From contig CANGGP010000031.1 of the NCBI GenBank assembly GCA_947453445.1, forward strand, positions 1-38,276: a DNA stretch of 38,276 nt, written 5' to 3'. The stretch comes from Sphingobacteriaceae bacterium (GTDB taxonomy: Bacteria > Bacteroidota > Bacteroidia > B-17B0 > Aurantibacillaceae). Each line of letters begins with the position of its first letter. Position 1 is the first letter of the stretch. Shown one piece after another: positions 1 through 8,792 of the stretch. The notes under the pieces were generated by a model, which searched no databases, was not told the origin of the DNA, and saw nothing but the letters and a program-made list of their open reading frames with translations. The position numbers and the translations under genes were made by a program.

Positions 1-123
1 CACACCGTAAATACCCACCGAAAAAACATCATGGCCAAATTGGGCGTAAACAATACTGCAGGCGTGGTAATGTTTGCTGTAAAAAACCAATTGCTCGAAA
101 CAAATTTTAATTTGTTTGATTAA
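1..123 (+). CDS. C-terminal fragment of a LuxR/NarL-type DNA-binding regulator (partial)
   Basis: The frame is open from base 1 and stops with TAA at 121-123, giving 40 residues; the 5' part lies outside the window. The visible peptide contains HTVNTHRKNIMAKLGVNNTA, which matches the recognition helix and following helix of LuxR/NarL-type helix-turn-helix domains (typically TV..H..NI..KLGV.NR.E). In this family the domain sits at the extreme C-terminus, which agrees with the stop about 20 residues later. The protein is therefore probably a response regulator or another LuxR-family transcription factor; the N-terminal domain that would decide this is not visible. It converges on gldG with 13 bases between the two stops. 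Confidence 0.75.
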   Translation, partial: HTVNTHRKNIMAKLGVNNTAGVVMFAVKNQLLETNFNLFD

Positions 124-136
124 AATAAGCCAAGCA

Positions 137-1855
137 TTAAGCAGCGTATTTTTTCTTGCGAATATAAAACTGAACCAAGGCCAACACAATTAATAAAACC
201 AATGGCAAGGCCGCATTCACCATTTGCCATTTAGCGCGTTGTGATTCAATTTTCTTTCTATCCAATAAACGTAATTTTACCTCACGCGAACGCAATTGTA
301 ACATGCCTTCGTCATCCAACAAATAATTAATGCAATTCAACAAAAATGTTTTGTTGGCAAAAATTTGTTGTGTGTTTCTATCAAAACCCAAAGGATAAAT
401 TTGTCCGGTAGCACCGTTAAAGTCATTGCGCGCCACGTCACCATCCGATACCACTATCATTTTAGTGAATTTGCTTTTGTCTTTGTACTTAAAGTTGCTG
501 TCGTTTAACAAAGCCGTTGGCAAACGGTATTCCACAAAACTGCTAAACTCTCCTTCCAACAAACAAGCCACAGGTTGGTATGAATTAATAAATTGTGATT
601 CTTTAATGGGCATGGTCACCATGGCGAGAAAAACTCTTGTAGGTGTTGGTTGTGTTTTTGTATAACGCGATGTTTTTAATAAGATGGTTTTTTTGATGCC
701 TTTGGCGGATACAGTATCAAGGGTAGAAGCAAAATCGAATTTTATCAAGTCGAGGTTTTTTACAATCGGATGATCACTGTTCGATAAAATCAAAGGTGTG
801 TAAAGCCATGGAAACATTTCAAATTTGGCCTGGCCTTTTTGAAAGCCGGTGTTCATCTTTAAATAACCGCATTGTCGATCCTGAATTAAAACTGGATTTA
901 AACGCACACCGTATTTAAACAACATGTCTTCAATTTCCAAAGGTCGGTTAATGCCCATGGTAAAGCCGCCTTTGCGCAACGAATCACGGTTGGTCGACAC
1001 AGGATCAATCAACCACAATACCTTACCGCCGTTCATGATAAATTGATCAATCACATATTTTTCTTTATCAGTAAAACTTGTGTCAGGTTGCGAAATCACA
1101 ATGGCATCACTGCCTTTTAAAGCGCTTAATTCGCGTCCTTTTGGAATGGTTGTTTGATTTACTTCGTAATACTCCGATAAGCTGCGCATAAAATCATATT
1201 GCGCAATGGTGTCGAGTTCGCGGTGGCCCTGAATGAATGTTACTTCTGCTTTTTTTGTTCTTTGTAGTTTACGAATGGTATTGGTTAAACTATATTCTAA
1301 TTCCTCAACGCTATTGTTAATACAGGTTTCAGGGTCGATGCCCGGACTTTGGCGTGTGAAAATTTGCCATACACTTTCGCGGCCCTTGTAACTTACAATG
1401 GCACCGGGCCAAATTACATTTTCGGTTGTCTTGTCTTTTGTGCGTATACTAACGGTTTCGGGAATTAAGCCTTTTTCATACAACTGTTTGTCAAGATTTG
1501 TACTTTCTTCTTTTGTTAATCCCTCACCTGGCACAATAAATTCGTATTGCAAATGCCCTTTTGAATAAGCCCTGAATTCATCCAATATTTCTCTGGCTTC
1601 ATTACGAAGCCTTGTAAAACCCGGATTAAAATCGCCGTTTAAATACACTTTTAAATACACTTCATCATCCAAATTTTGCAATAAACTTTTGGTGGATGAA
1701 GCCAAGGTATATCGCTTTTCGGAGGTTAAATCAAAGCGCTCAAAATAAAAGGAGGCCAAAAAATTAATGAAGATCACAATAACCAATAATGCCAAGAAAG
1801 ATAAAATGTCTTTGCCTTTGGTGTTTTTATGCTGTAATGTATTTTGCTTTACCAT
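137..1855 (-). CDS. gldG: GldG, gliding-motility-associated ABC transporter component
   Basis: Predicted 572 residues. There is one membrane segment near the N-terminus (about residues 18-36), a long soluble region carrying an ABC_transp_aux-type domain (for example the stretches EVTFIQGHRELD and NGGKVLWLIDP), and a second membrane segment close to the C-terminus (about 548-566) followed by a basic tail. This layout and the N-terminal FERFDLTSEKRYTL signature are those of GldG. With GldF and the ATPase GldA it forms the ABC complex needed for gliding in Flavobacterium johnsoniae; no gldA lies in this window. The ATG at 1855 lies inside the end of gldF (7-base overlap), so translation is probably coupled. 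It is the last gene of the minus-strand cluster. Identity is confident; whether this organism glides cannot be judged from the sequence. Confidence 0.93.
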   Translation of the reverse strand: MVKQNTLQHKNTKGKDILSFLALLVIVIFINFLASFYFERFDLTSEKRYTLASSTKSLLQNLDDEVYLKVYLNGDFNPGFTRLRNEAREILDEFRAYSKGHLQYEFIVPGEGLTKEESTNLDKQLYEKGLIPETVSIRTKDKTTENVIWPGAIVSYKGRESVWQIFTRQSPGIDPETCINNSVEELEYSLTNTIRKLQRTKKAEVTFIQGHRELDTIAQYDFMRSLSEYYEVNQTTIPKGRELSALKGSDAIVISQPDTSFTDKEKYVIDQFIMNGGKVLWLIDPVSTNRDSLRKGGFTMGINRPLEIEDMLFKYGVRLNPVLIQDRQCGYLKMNTGFQKGQAKFEMFPWLYTPLILSNSDHPIVKNLDLIKFDFASTLDTVSAKGIKKTILLKTSRYTKTQPTPTRVFLAMVTMPIKESQFINSYQPVACLLEGEFSSFVEYRLPTALLNDSNFKYKDKSKFTKMIVVSDGDVARNDFNGATGQIYPLGFDRNTQQIFANKTFLLNCINYLLDDEGMLQLRSREVKLRLLDRKKIESQRAKWQMVNAALPLVLLIVLALVQFYIRKKKYAA

Positions 1856-2589
1856 TTTCTACTTTCTAAAACCAATTTGGTAAATAAATTAAACACGGCA
1901 ATAATGCTGATAAAATATAAGGCGTCGCGGGTATCCAACACACCTCTGCTTAAACTAACATAATGTTCGTTGATGCCTAAACTTTTTACCATCGGACTAA
2001 GTTTACCTAACACATTGCTTTGTGCAATAAATTCAAAGCCCATGTATAAAAAGAAACACATGATGAGTGCCATAATAAATGCAATAACTTGGTTTTCGGA
2101 AATGGCCGATGCAAATATACCAATGGCCACAAAGCCTGCACCCAATAATAACAAGCCAATGTAGGAGCCCCACATACCGCCTGTATCGATATTGCCCTTG
2201 GGCGCACCCAATTGATGTACGCTGTAATAATAAATTAATGTTGGCAACAACGACACAATCACCAAACTAAAACCCGCTAAATATTTGGCCAACACAATTT
2301 GTAAATCACTTAATGGACGTGTTAACAACAATTCGATGGTGCCGTTTTTTTTCTCTTCCGAAAACGAGCGCATGGTGATGGCCGGAATCAAAAACAAATA
2401 CACCCATGGCGCGATAAAAAATAGGGGATCGATGTTGGCAAATCCATTGTCTAATACATTGTACCCGCCGCCATCGGCAGGTATAATCCACATGAAGATG
2501 CCAATCATGGTAATAAATACACCAATGCTGACATAGCCTATTAATGAACTTAAAAAACTTCTTATTTCTTTAATGTATAATATAAACAT
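1849..2589 (-). CDS. gldF: GldF, gliding-motility-associated ABC transporter permease
   Basis: Predicted 246 residues with about six hydrophobic segments spread over the whole protein. It begins MFILYIKEIRSFLSSLIGYV, and carries the stretch PAITMRSFSEEKKNGTIELL (about residues 69-88), a conserved cytoplasmic motif of ABC-2 type permeases of the GldF group. It should form the membrane channel of the GldAFG complex in the inner membrane. The stop overlaps the gldG start by 7 bases, and the ATG at 2589 lies 15 bases after the stop of the serine hydrolase gene upstream, so transcription probably comes from the promoter ahead of mtgA. Length and gene order gldF-gldG are normal for Bacteroidota. 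Confidence 0.93.
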   Translation of the reverse strand: MFILYIKEIRSFLSSLIGYVSIGVFITMIGIFMWIIPADGGGYNVLDNGFANIDPLFFIAPWVYLFLIPAITMRSFSEEKKNGTIELLLTRPLSDLQIVLAKYLAGFSLVIVSLLPTLIYYYSVHQLGAPKGNIDTGGMWGSYIGLLLLGAGFVAIGIFASAISENQVIAFIMALIMCFFLYMGFEFIAQSNVLGKLSPMVKSLGINEHYVSLSRGVLDTRDALYFISIIAVFNLFTKLVLESRKW

Positions 2590-2604
2590 GTTTGTTTTTC
2601 AATT

Positions 2605-3768
2605 TTATTCTTCACCATCTTCAGTTTCAGTTCCGGTGGTGCTGTCGATAATTTCGTAAACTTTGTGTGTGTGATAAGCAGCCTGATTCAATTGATTACT
2701 TAAAATAATGACTGTTAAGGTGTCACTCAAGCGTCGGTGAAACGATGAACGGTAGCCATGCCACCAGCCATTGTGATACACTTCTTTTTTAATTGGATCG
2801 TTAAAGTTTTTCATGCGCCATCCAAAACCATAATTGGCAGCCTTAATTTCTTTGCTATAAGGACTATAAGCCAGGTCTTGCGTGGCTTTTGAAATGATTT
2901 TATTTTGATACAATGCCTCACTAAACAAAAATAAATCATAAGGTGTTGAATAAATACTTTTGTCGCCAAGCACATAATCGCTAGCATCAAAGCTTACCGG
3001 TCTCCAACGGTTATCATAGGGTTTGGTGCAAAGCGGATTATTTAAATCAATGTCTCTGATGGTGCAGGTGTGTTTCATGCCCAGTGGTTTAAAAAGTTCA
3101 TCACGCACAAAATCTTGAAAACTTTTTCCGCTGATTTTTTCAACCAACAAAGCCAACAAGGCATAATTGGTATTGGAATAATTAAAGCGGTAATTGGGTT
3201 TAGAATATTTTTTTGGATTTTTGCTTACCAAAAACTTGTACATATCCTCATTGCTCATTTGGTAATTTGGCAAATATATTTCGTGATTTAAAAAGTAAAG
3301 GTAATTGGGTAAACCCGAACGGTGACAAAGCAATTGTTTAACCGTAACACCTTGGTATGGAAAATCGGGAAAATACGCTTGTACGTTTTTGTTGATGTCA
3401 ATCATTTCACGCTCGTGCAACAGCATCACGGCAGTGGCAGTGATCACCTTTGAAACAGACGCCAATTGATACATCGATGAATCAGTTAAAGGTTCTTTGG
3501 TGTTTTTATTAGCAATGCCAAGTGATTTTTGAAAGATAATCCTTCCTGCCTTGGCCACCAGAATGCTGCCGTTAAACATGCCTGATTTGTGAAAGCCGGT
3601 AAACAAGTCCTCTAATTTAGAAGCCATTATTTTTTGTTCCTTACTAACCGATGCCGGCTCTTTGATAGCCGCTGCTTTGGCATAAATATGTTCTACAACC
3701 GTATCAGAGGCATTGCTGCAACTTAAGAACATGATTAAAATAAAATAGAGAATGTATAAGCGGTTCAT
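2605..3768 (-). CDS. Serine hydrolase of the class C beta-lactamase / penicillin-binding family, lipoprotein
   Basis: Predicted 387 residues. The N-terminus is a lipoprotein signal with lipobox LSC and Cys17 as the expected lipidated residue. The catalytic SxxK motif is SVSK (Ser104, Lys107), the second motif is YSN (Tyr197-Asn199), and the third conserved region is HNGWWHG (about 332-338) in place of KTG, as is common in esterase- or peptidase-like members of the family. Likely substrates are D-amino-acid peptides, esters or beta-lactams; the sequence does not say which. It should act in the periplasm, anchored to a membrane. It sits 13 bases after mtgA and 15 before gldF, which supports a cell-wall role in one operon. 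A resistance function should not be assumed. The C-terminal 15 residues are rich in Thr and Glu. Confidence 0.85.
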   Translation of the reverse strand: MNRLYILYFILIMFLSCSNASDTVVEHIYAKAAAIKEPASVSKEQKIMASKLEDLFTGFHKSGMFNGSILVAKAGRIIFQKSLGIANKNTKEPLTDSSMYQLASVSKVITATAVMLLHEREMIDINKNVQAYFPDFPYQGVTVKQLLCHRSGLPNYLYFLNHEIYLPNYQMSNEDMYKFLVSKNPKKYSKPNYRFNYSNTNYALLALLVEKISGKSFQDFVRDELFKPLGMKHTCTIRDIDLNNPLCTKPYDNRWRPVSFDASDYVLGDKSIYSTPYDLFLFSEALYQNKIISKATQDLAYSPYSKEIKAANYGFGWRMKNFNDPIKKEVYHNGWWHGYRSSFHRRLSDTLTVIILSNQLNQAAYHTHKVYEIIDSTTGTETEDGEE

Positions 3769-3781
3769 TGATTAGTTCTTC

Positions 3782-4519
3782 TTAGTTCTTATTGGTACTT
3801 TTTGTTTTGGCGTCTTCATCATTGTATCGGTTATAATCCAATTGATTGCCCCAAAAACTCATTTGTTGTTTTATCCACTCTTTTCTTTTCGAAATATAAG
3901 TACTGGCCGGATATGCTTTGTATTTTAATGGGTTAGGCAAAACTGCTGCAATGGCTGCACTTTCATCTTTGTTAAGGTTTTTAGCCTCTTTGTTAAACCA
4001 ATATTTGGCCGCCGCCTCAGCACCGTAAACGCCATCGCCCATTTCAATGCTGTTGAGGTACACTTCCATAATTCTTTCTTTACTCCACATTAACTCAATC
4101 AACAAAGTAAAATACGCTTCCAAACCTTTTCGCACAAAATTTCTTCCCGACCATAAAAATACATTTTTTGCGGTTTGTTGCGAAATGGTGCTGCCTCCTC
4201 TTAGTTTTTTACCTTTGTTGTTATCCTTTAAAGCCTTTTCAATGGCGAGCCAATCAAATCCAAAATGTTTTAAATAGTTTTGATCTTCGCTGCAAACCAC
4301 CGCCAATTGCAGTTTTGGGGAAATTTCTTCCAATCCAACCCAATTGTGTTTAAGCGTCATTGTTTTACCATCTGCTTTTTGTTCTACACAACGAATCAGC
4401 ATGAGTGGTGTAACCGGCACCGGCACCCACTTGTAAAGCAATACAAAGCCCATTGAGATCAAAATCAACAGAATGATGATCTTGAACAAAAGCTTAAATA
4501 TGTTGGTTAACAAAAACAA
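3782..4519 (-). CDS. mtgA: Monofunctional biosynthetic peptidoglycan transglycosylase
   Basis: Predicted 245 residues; one N-terminal membrane anchor (about 9-29) is followed by a GT51 glycosyltransferase domain. Visible motifs are the catalytic glutamate in SEDQNYLKHFGFDW (Glu78), RGGSTISQQTAKN (107-119) and KERIMEVYLNSIEMG (147-161) with the second conserved glutamate. The enzyme polymerises lipid II into glycan strands on the outer face of the inner membrane; there is no transpeptidase domain, and the length fits MtgA. No ATG lies ahead of the anchor: TTG at 4519 (or 4513) keeps the whole membrane segment, while the first ATG (4453) would delete most of it, so a TTG start is preferred. It is the first gene of the mtgA-hydrolase-gldF-gldG cluster. 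Confidence 0.9.
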   Translation of the reverse strand: MFLLTNIFKLLFKIIILLILISMGFVLLYKWVPVPVTPLMLIRCVEQKADGKTMTLKHNWVGLEEISPKLQLAVVCSEDQNYLKHFGFDWLAIEKALKDNNKGKKLRGGSTISQQTAKNVFLWSGRNFVRKGLEAYFTLLIELMWSKERIMEVYLNSIEMGDGVYGAEAAAKYWFNKEAKNLNKDESAAIAAVLPNPLKYKAYPASTYISKRKEWIKQQMSFWGNQLDYNRYNDEDAKTKSTNKN

Positions 4520-4530
4520 AAGTAATCCTG

Positions 4531-4538
4531 CAAATCTA
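4531..4538 (-). promoter_or_regulatory. Putative -7 promoter box ahead of mtgA
   Basis: Read on the minus strand the sequence is TAGATTTG, an exact match to the Bacteroidota -7 consensus TAnnTTTG. It ends 11 bases before the preferred TTG start of mtgA. No TTG stands at the usual distance for a -33 box, so the call rests on the -7 box and its position before the first gene of a tight cluster. Confidence 0.4.
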
Positions 4539-4601
4539 TTTGTATTTTTAAACTTTTTGCCGCCAAAATTGTAAATGAATTAATTATTTTTCAGATGTAT
4601 T

Positions 4602-5093
4602 ATGAACAATAGAGCTTACTTGTTTTTTTTCCTGTTGCTGCTCATCATTGGTGCCTTTTATGTTTATCAAAAATATCAAAAAGCCCCAAGCATACAATTT
4701 TCAAATTTACCGGTACGCACACTTCAAAATGAAGTTTTTAATTTACAAAGTCTAAAAGGAAAAAAAGTGATAGTCTGCATGGCCGCATCATGGTGCCCAA
4801 ATTGCATCGATGAATTAAACGAATTATCCCAAATAAAAACTGAATCACTTGCCGATGTTGAAGTATTGGTGCTCAGCGACGAATCAATAGAAAAAATCGA
4901 ACAATTTAAAAGCCGACGAAATTATCCCTTTACCTTTTTAAAACTCAATGCCGACTTTGCCTCCATTGGTATCAATTCAATTCCTACTTCCTATATTTTA
5001 AATACCAAATTCGAAGTTGTAAAACAAAGTGTCGGCATCATTCAATGGTCTGATCCTTCTACATTACAACATTTAAAAACATTGATGGACTAG
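4602..5093 (+). CDS. Membrane-anchored TlpA/ResA-like thioredoxin-fold protein
   Basis: Predicted 163 residues. An uncleaved-looking hydrophobic segment (about 5-21) anchors a thioredoxin-fold domain that should face the periplasm. The active site is WCPNC (Trp64, Cys65, Cys68), and the cis-proline loop is visible as SIPTS (Pro128). Such proteins reduce or exchange disulfides, for example in cytochrome c maturation or for envelope proteins; the substrate is unknown here and no cytochrome genes are near. The gene is divergent from mtgA and ends only 4 bases before uvrA, so the two are probably co-transcribed, although a functional link to DNA repair is not obvious. Confidence 0.85.
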   Translation: MNNRAYLFFFLLLLIIGAFYVYQKYQKAPSIQFSNLPVRTLQNEVFNLQSLKGKKVIVCMAASWCPNCIDELNELSQIKTESLADVEVLVLSDESIEKIEQFKSRRNYPFTFLKLNADFASIGINSIPTSYILNTKFEVVKQSVGIIQWSDPSTLQHLKTLMD

Positions 5094-5097
5094 CTAT

Positions 5098-7929
5098 ATG
5101 GGCCAAAACCAAGACATTTCTAAACTGAATCCAAAAGAATTTATCATCATTAAAGGTGCCAGGCAACACAATTTAAAAAACATTGACGTGGCCATTCCCC
5201 GAAATAAAATGATTGTGATTACAGGATTATCGGGTTCAGGCAAATCATCATTGGCTTTCGATACCTTGTATGCCGAAGGGCAAAGGCGTTATGTTGAAAG
5301 CTTATCGGCTTACGCAAGACAGTTTTTGGGACGTTTAGAAAAACCCCAAGTGGATTACATCAAAGGAATTTCACCCGCCATCGCCATCGAACAAAAAGTA
5401 ATTTCGCGAAATCCAAGAAGTACCGTTGGCACCATCACCGAAATTTATGATTATTTCAAATTACTATTTGCACGCATCGGTAAAACCTATAGTCCAATTA
5501 GCGGACAGCAGGTGAAGCGCCAAACAGTGAGTGATGTGGTGAATTTTGTTTTAACATTAAAAGCCGAAACAAAATTATTGGTTTTGGCTGAGGTATTCGA
5601 AAAACCCGACCGAACTTTTCAAAAACAACTTGATTTGTTGATGCAGCAAGGTTTTGCGAGGGCCATCGTAAATCAACAAGTGCAACGCATCAGCGAAATT
5701 GATTTTAAAAAAATTAAAAAGGGTACCGAAGTGTATTTGGTGATCGACCGTTTAGTGAATCAACCCGATGATGAAGATTTTGTAAACAGGGTAGGCGATT
5801 CAGTGCAAACAGCCTTTTACGAAGGAAATGGTGCTTGTAAAATATGGATTGAAGAAACAAACGGAGGCTATCAAAAACACGATTTTAGTAATTTGTTCGA
5901 GCTCGATGGCATTGCCTTTGAAGAACCATCAGTGAATTTTTTCACCTTTAACAATCCCATTGGAGCCTGTAAAACCTGCGAAGGATTTGGAAGCGTGATT
6001 GGCATCGATCCTAATTTAGTAATGCCGAATAAAAGTTTATCGGTGTTTCAAAGTGCCATTGTATGCTGGAATGGCGAGGTAATGAGTTATTATAAAAATC
6101 AACTTTTAAAAAACGCACACCATTTTAAATTTCCGGTGCACAAACCCATTGCCGAATTAAGTGATGAGGATTACCAGTTGTTGTGGACCGGCAATAAGTA
6201 CTTCGAAGGTTTGAATGCATTTTTCAAAATGCTTGAAAAAGAAACATACAAAATTCAATACCGTGTGATGTTGGCCCGTTACCGCGGCAAAACCAATTGC
6301 CCTGATTGTAACGGCACCCGTTTGCGGAAAGATGCCAATTACGTGAGGGTGGCCGATAAATGTTTAAATGATTTGGTGTTAAGTCCGGTTGAAAAATTAT
6401 TGCCATTTTTTGAAAATTTAAAATTGGATGAACACGATACCCAAGTATCGAAACGTTTGTTGATTGAAATAAAAAACAGATTACAATATTTATGTGACGT
6501 TGGATTGGGTTACCTTAACTTAAACAGGGTTGCAAACACTTTAAGCGGTGGTGAAAGTCAACGTATCAACTTAGCCACACAATTGGGCAGTACATTGGTT
6601 GGTAGTTTATATATTTTAGATGAACCCAGCATAGGACTTCATCCGCGTGATACCCTGCGTTTAATAAAAGTATTGCGTTCATTGCAAAAACAAGGCAACA
6701 CCGTCATCATTGTTGAACACGATGAGGAAATTATGTTGCAAGCCGATGAACTCATTGACATTGGTCCTGAAGCCGGCACCAATGGCGGGCATTTGGTTTT
6801 TCAAGGAACACACAAAGATCTCTTAAAATCAAAACAAAGTTTTACGGCCAAATACCTCACCAATCAATTAAAAATTGAAGTGCCTTCGCGCCGTCGTTCA
6901 TGGAAAGAATTCATTGAGATTAAAAATCTAAATGATAACAACCTAAAAAACGTGAGTGTAAAATTCCCCTTGCACGCGCTAACCTGTGTAACAGGTGTGA
7001 GTGGTTCAGGCAAATCAACACTTATTAAAAAAGGATTGATTCCTTTTCTCCAGCGGTATTTAGATGGTTATTACGAAAGTGTGAACCACGACCATTTGAT
7101 TGGGGGCAGTTTAAAACAAATCAAACAATTAGAATTTGTTGATCAAAATCCAATTGGTAAATCAACGCGAAGCAATCCGGTAACTTATGTAAAGGCATTT
7201 GACGATATCAGAGAATTGTTTGCCTCACAAGGCTTGGCAAAAACACGTTTATATAAACCCGGTTATTTTAGTTTTAATGTTGAAGGCGGCAGATGTGAAG
7301 TTTGCCAAGGTGAAGGTGAAATTACCGTTGAAATGCAATTCATGGCCGATATCAAACTCACATGCGAAGCTTGTGCAGGCAAGCGTTATAAGGCCGAAAC
7401 TTTGGAAGTTACTTACCGTGGCAAATCAATTGCCGATATTTTGCATTTAACAGTAGATGATGCTGTTGTTTTTTTTGGTGAGGATTTGCAAAATCGCTTG
7501 GCAATTAAAATCAACGAAAAATTAAATGCTTTGCAAGCAGTGGGTTTGGGTTATGTTCAGTTAGGTCAAAGCAGCAGCACCCTGAGTGGGGGCGAAGCGC
7601 AAAGAATTAAATTGGCGAGTTTTTTAATCGCCATTAACAATGTGGCGCCTACTTTATTTGTGTTCGATGAGCCAACAACCGGTTTGCATTTTCATGATGT
7701 TGCCAAATTGTTAAAGTCATTTAATGCTTTAATTGATAAAGGACATTCAATTGTGGTGATTGAACACAATTTAGATGTGATTAAATGTGCCGATTGGATT
7801 ATCGATATGGGACCGGAAGGCGGAGAAAATGGCGGACAAGTTCTCTTTGAAGGCGTACCCGAAAATTTAGTCAAAGAGAAAAAATCTTTTACCGGACAAT
7901 ACCTTGTCGACAAACTAAAAAACAAATAA
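5098..7929 (+). CDS. uvrA: UvrA, excinuclease ABC subunit A
   Basis: Predicted 943 residues, normal for UvrA. The two ABC modules are complete: Walker A GLSGSGKS (about 43-50) and GVSGSGKST (about 631), signatures LSGGES (about 481) and LSGGEA (about 828), Walker B LDEPSIGLHP (about 506) and FDEPTTGLH (about 855). Zinc-binding cysteine pairs are present: CKTC and CPDC in the first half (about 289 and 401), CEVC and CEAC in the second (about 731 and 755). UvrA dimers scan DNA for bulky lesions and load UvrB in nucleotide excision repair in the cytoplasm. The preserved inter-motif regions and the conserved RRYVESLSAYARQFLG block argue for the canonical UvrA rather than a resistance-type paralogue. 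The ATG at 5098 follows the thioredoxin-like gene by 4 bases. Confidence 0.95.
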   Translation: MGQNQDISKLNPKEFIIIKGARQHNLKNIDVAIPRNKMIVITGLSGSGKSSLAFDTLYAEGQRRYVESLSAYARQFLGRLEKPQVDYIKGISPAIAIEQKVISRNPRSTVGTITEIYDYFKLLFARIGKTYSPISGQQVKRQTVSDVVNFVLTLKAETKLLVLAEVFEKPDRTFQKQLDLLMQQGFARAIVNQQVQRISEIDFKKIKKGTEVYLVIDRLVNQPDDEDFVNRVGDSVQTAFYEGNGACKIWIEETNGGYQKHDFSNLFELDGIAFEEPSVNFFTFNNPIGACKTCEGFGSVIGIDPNLVMPNKSLSVFQSAIVCWNGEVMSYYKNQLLKNAHHFKFPVHKPIAELSDEDYQLLWTGNKYFEGLNAFFKMLEKETYKIQYRVMLARYRGKTNCPDCNGTRLRKDANYVRVADKCLNDLVLSPVEKLLPFFENLKLDEHDTQVSKRLLIEIKNRLQYLCDVGLGYLNLNRVANTLSGGESQRINLATQLGSTLVGSLYILDEPSIGLHPRDTLRLIKVLRSLQKQGNTVIIVEHDEEIMLQADELIDIGPEAGTNGGHLVFQGTHKDLLKSKQSFTAKYLTNQLKIEVPSRRRSWKEFIEIKNLNDNNLKNVSVKFPLHALTCVTGVSGSGKSTLIKKGLIPFLQRYLDGYYESVNHDHLIGGSLKQIKQLEFVDQNPIGKSTRSNPVTYVKAFDDIRELFASQGLAKTRLYKPGYFSFNVEGGRCEVCQGEGEITVEMQFMADIKLTCEACAGKRYKAETLEVTYRGKSIADILHLTVDDAVVFFGEDLQNRLAIKINEKLNALQAVGLGYVQLGQSSSTLSGGEAQRIKLASFLIAINNVAPTLFVFDEPTTGLHFHDVAKLLKSFNALIDKGHSIVVIEHNLDVIKCADWIIDMGPEGGENGGQVLFEGVPENLVKEKKSFTGQYLVDKLKNK

Positions 7930-8027
7930 ACTGATGCATTCAAGGCGAACTCTTTCATTGGCGCTAAGTGCATATTTTAACAATACTTCCCCGGTTTAGA
8001 ATTCCGAATTTTTTGTAGTTTAGCGTA

Positions 8028-8444
8028 ATGCTGAAGCAAAATTATATCAAGACCAAAATCAACGAAAAGTGGATCGATGAACAAGGCATTGTTTGGATGA
8101 AAGCCATTGAAGGAGTGCATATGGATATAGAGGCCCTGAAAGAAGACCACGAAAGAAGTTTAGAATTGCTTGGCAGCCATAAAATATTGGTGATGTATGA
8201 TGCCAGAAGCCATTTTAGCATTAGTCCCGAAGCCAGAGCATTTTTATCGAAAGGCATCTTAAATGAAAACCGCATTGCTACGGCTGTATTATCTCCCAAC
8301 TTGGGCGTTCGTTTGTTGGTTAATTTCATGAATTCTATCAATCCGCCCAAATCGCCTTTAAAAATGTTTTCAAATGAAATGGATGCAATGCAATGGTTAC
8401 AATTCATCAAAACCAAAAGTAGGGTGAAGGAATTACAAGATTAA
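8028..8444 (+). CDS. STAS/SpoIIAA-like domain protein of unknown function
   Basis: Predicted 138 residues, no signal peptide and no membrane segment, so cytoplasmic. The pattern of alternating strands and helices, with a central KILVMYDARSHFSISPEAR stretch (about 52-70) followed by a long helix and an AVLSPNLGVRLLVNFM segment, resembles STAS or SpoIIAA-like proteins common in Bacteroidota, where the stretch VMYDAR corresponds to the strand and loop before the regulatory site. No partner kinase or phosphatase gene is adjacent, so a role in partner switching would be a guess. The gene starts 98 bases after uvrA; a near-consensus -7 box (TAGTTTAG, 8016-8023) lies 4 bases before its ATG, suggesting its own transcript. 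Confidence 0.55.
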   Translation: MLKQNYIKTKINEKWIDEQGIVWMKAIEGVHMDIEALKEDHERSLELLGSHKILVMYDARSHFSISPEARAFLSKGILNENRIATAVLSPNLGVRLLVNFMNSINPPKSPLKMFSNEMDAMQWLQFIKTKSRVKELQD

Positions 8445-8529
8445 TGCCTTCTCACTTTTAAGACTGCTCAGTTCAAAACATTTTTAAGATTCTCAACATT
8501 TATTCTTTGATTCTTCTCAATTTTAAGCA

Positions 8530-8790
8530 ATGAAAAAGTTATTGCTTTGCTTTATCTCTGTGTTGTTCATTTTTGGAACAGTATCTGCGCAAGATAATTT
8601 ATACAGCAGCAAATCGCATAAACGTGTTTGGAAGCGTTGGAGAAGTCACCGACAATCCTATAACCCATATCTTGAGAAGAAAAAAAAGAACAAGCCAAGT
8701 GCAATTTTAGCCCGCGAAAATAAAAAAGCAGCCAAACGTCAAGAACGAAAGGCCAGAAGGCAGGTGCGAAGAATGCGTACAGGGAAATAA
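8530..8790 (+). CDS. Small, strongly basic exported protein, unknown function
   Basis: Predicted 86 residues. The N-terminus is a clear signal peptide (MKKLL, hydrophobic core, VSAQ cleavage region near residue 21). The mature part is about 65 residues with more than 25 Lys or Arg, including KKKKNK and the C-terminal RQERKARRQVRRMR; acidic residues are few. I do not recognise a domain. Such a protein could bind nucleic acid, teichoic- or lipopolysaccharide-type polyanions, or peptidoglycan outside the cytoplasm, but nothing in the sequence decides this. Its stop lies 2 bases from the stop of the convergent gene at 8793. The signal peptide and codon use like the neighbours support a real gene. 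Confidence 0.7.
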   Translation: MKKLLLCFISVLFIFGTVSAQDNLYSSKSHKRVWKRWRSHRQSYNPYLEKKKKNKPSAILARENKKAAKRQERKARRQVRRMRTGK

Positions 8791-8792
8791 TG

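Noticed and set aside
426-665. Reading frame of 79 codons opposite gldG
   Set aside because: Lies wholly within gldG on the other strand and has no domain or leader; a shadow frame.
2605-3768. Antibiotic-resistance beta-lactamase
   Set aside because: The family match is to class C-type serine hydrolases in general; the third motif is HxG-like and not KTG, and the context is cell wall and gliding, so a resistance label is not justified.
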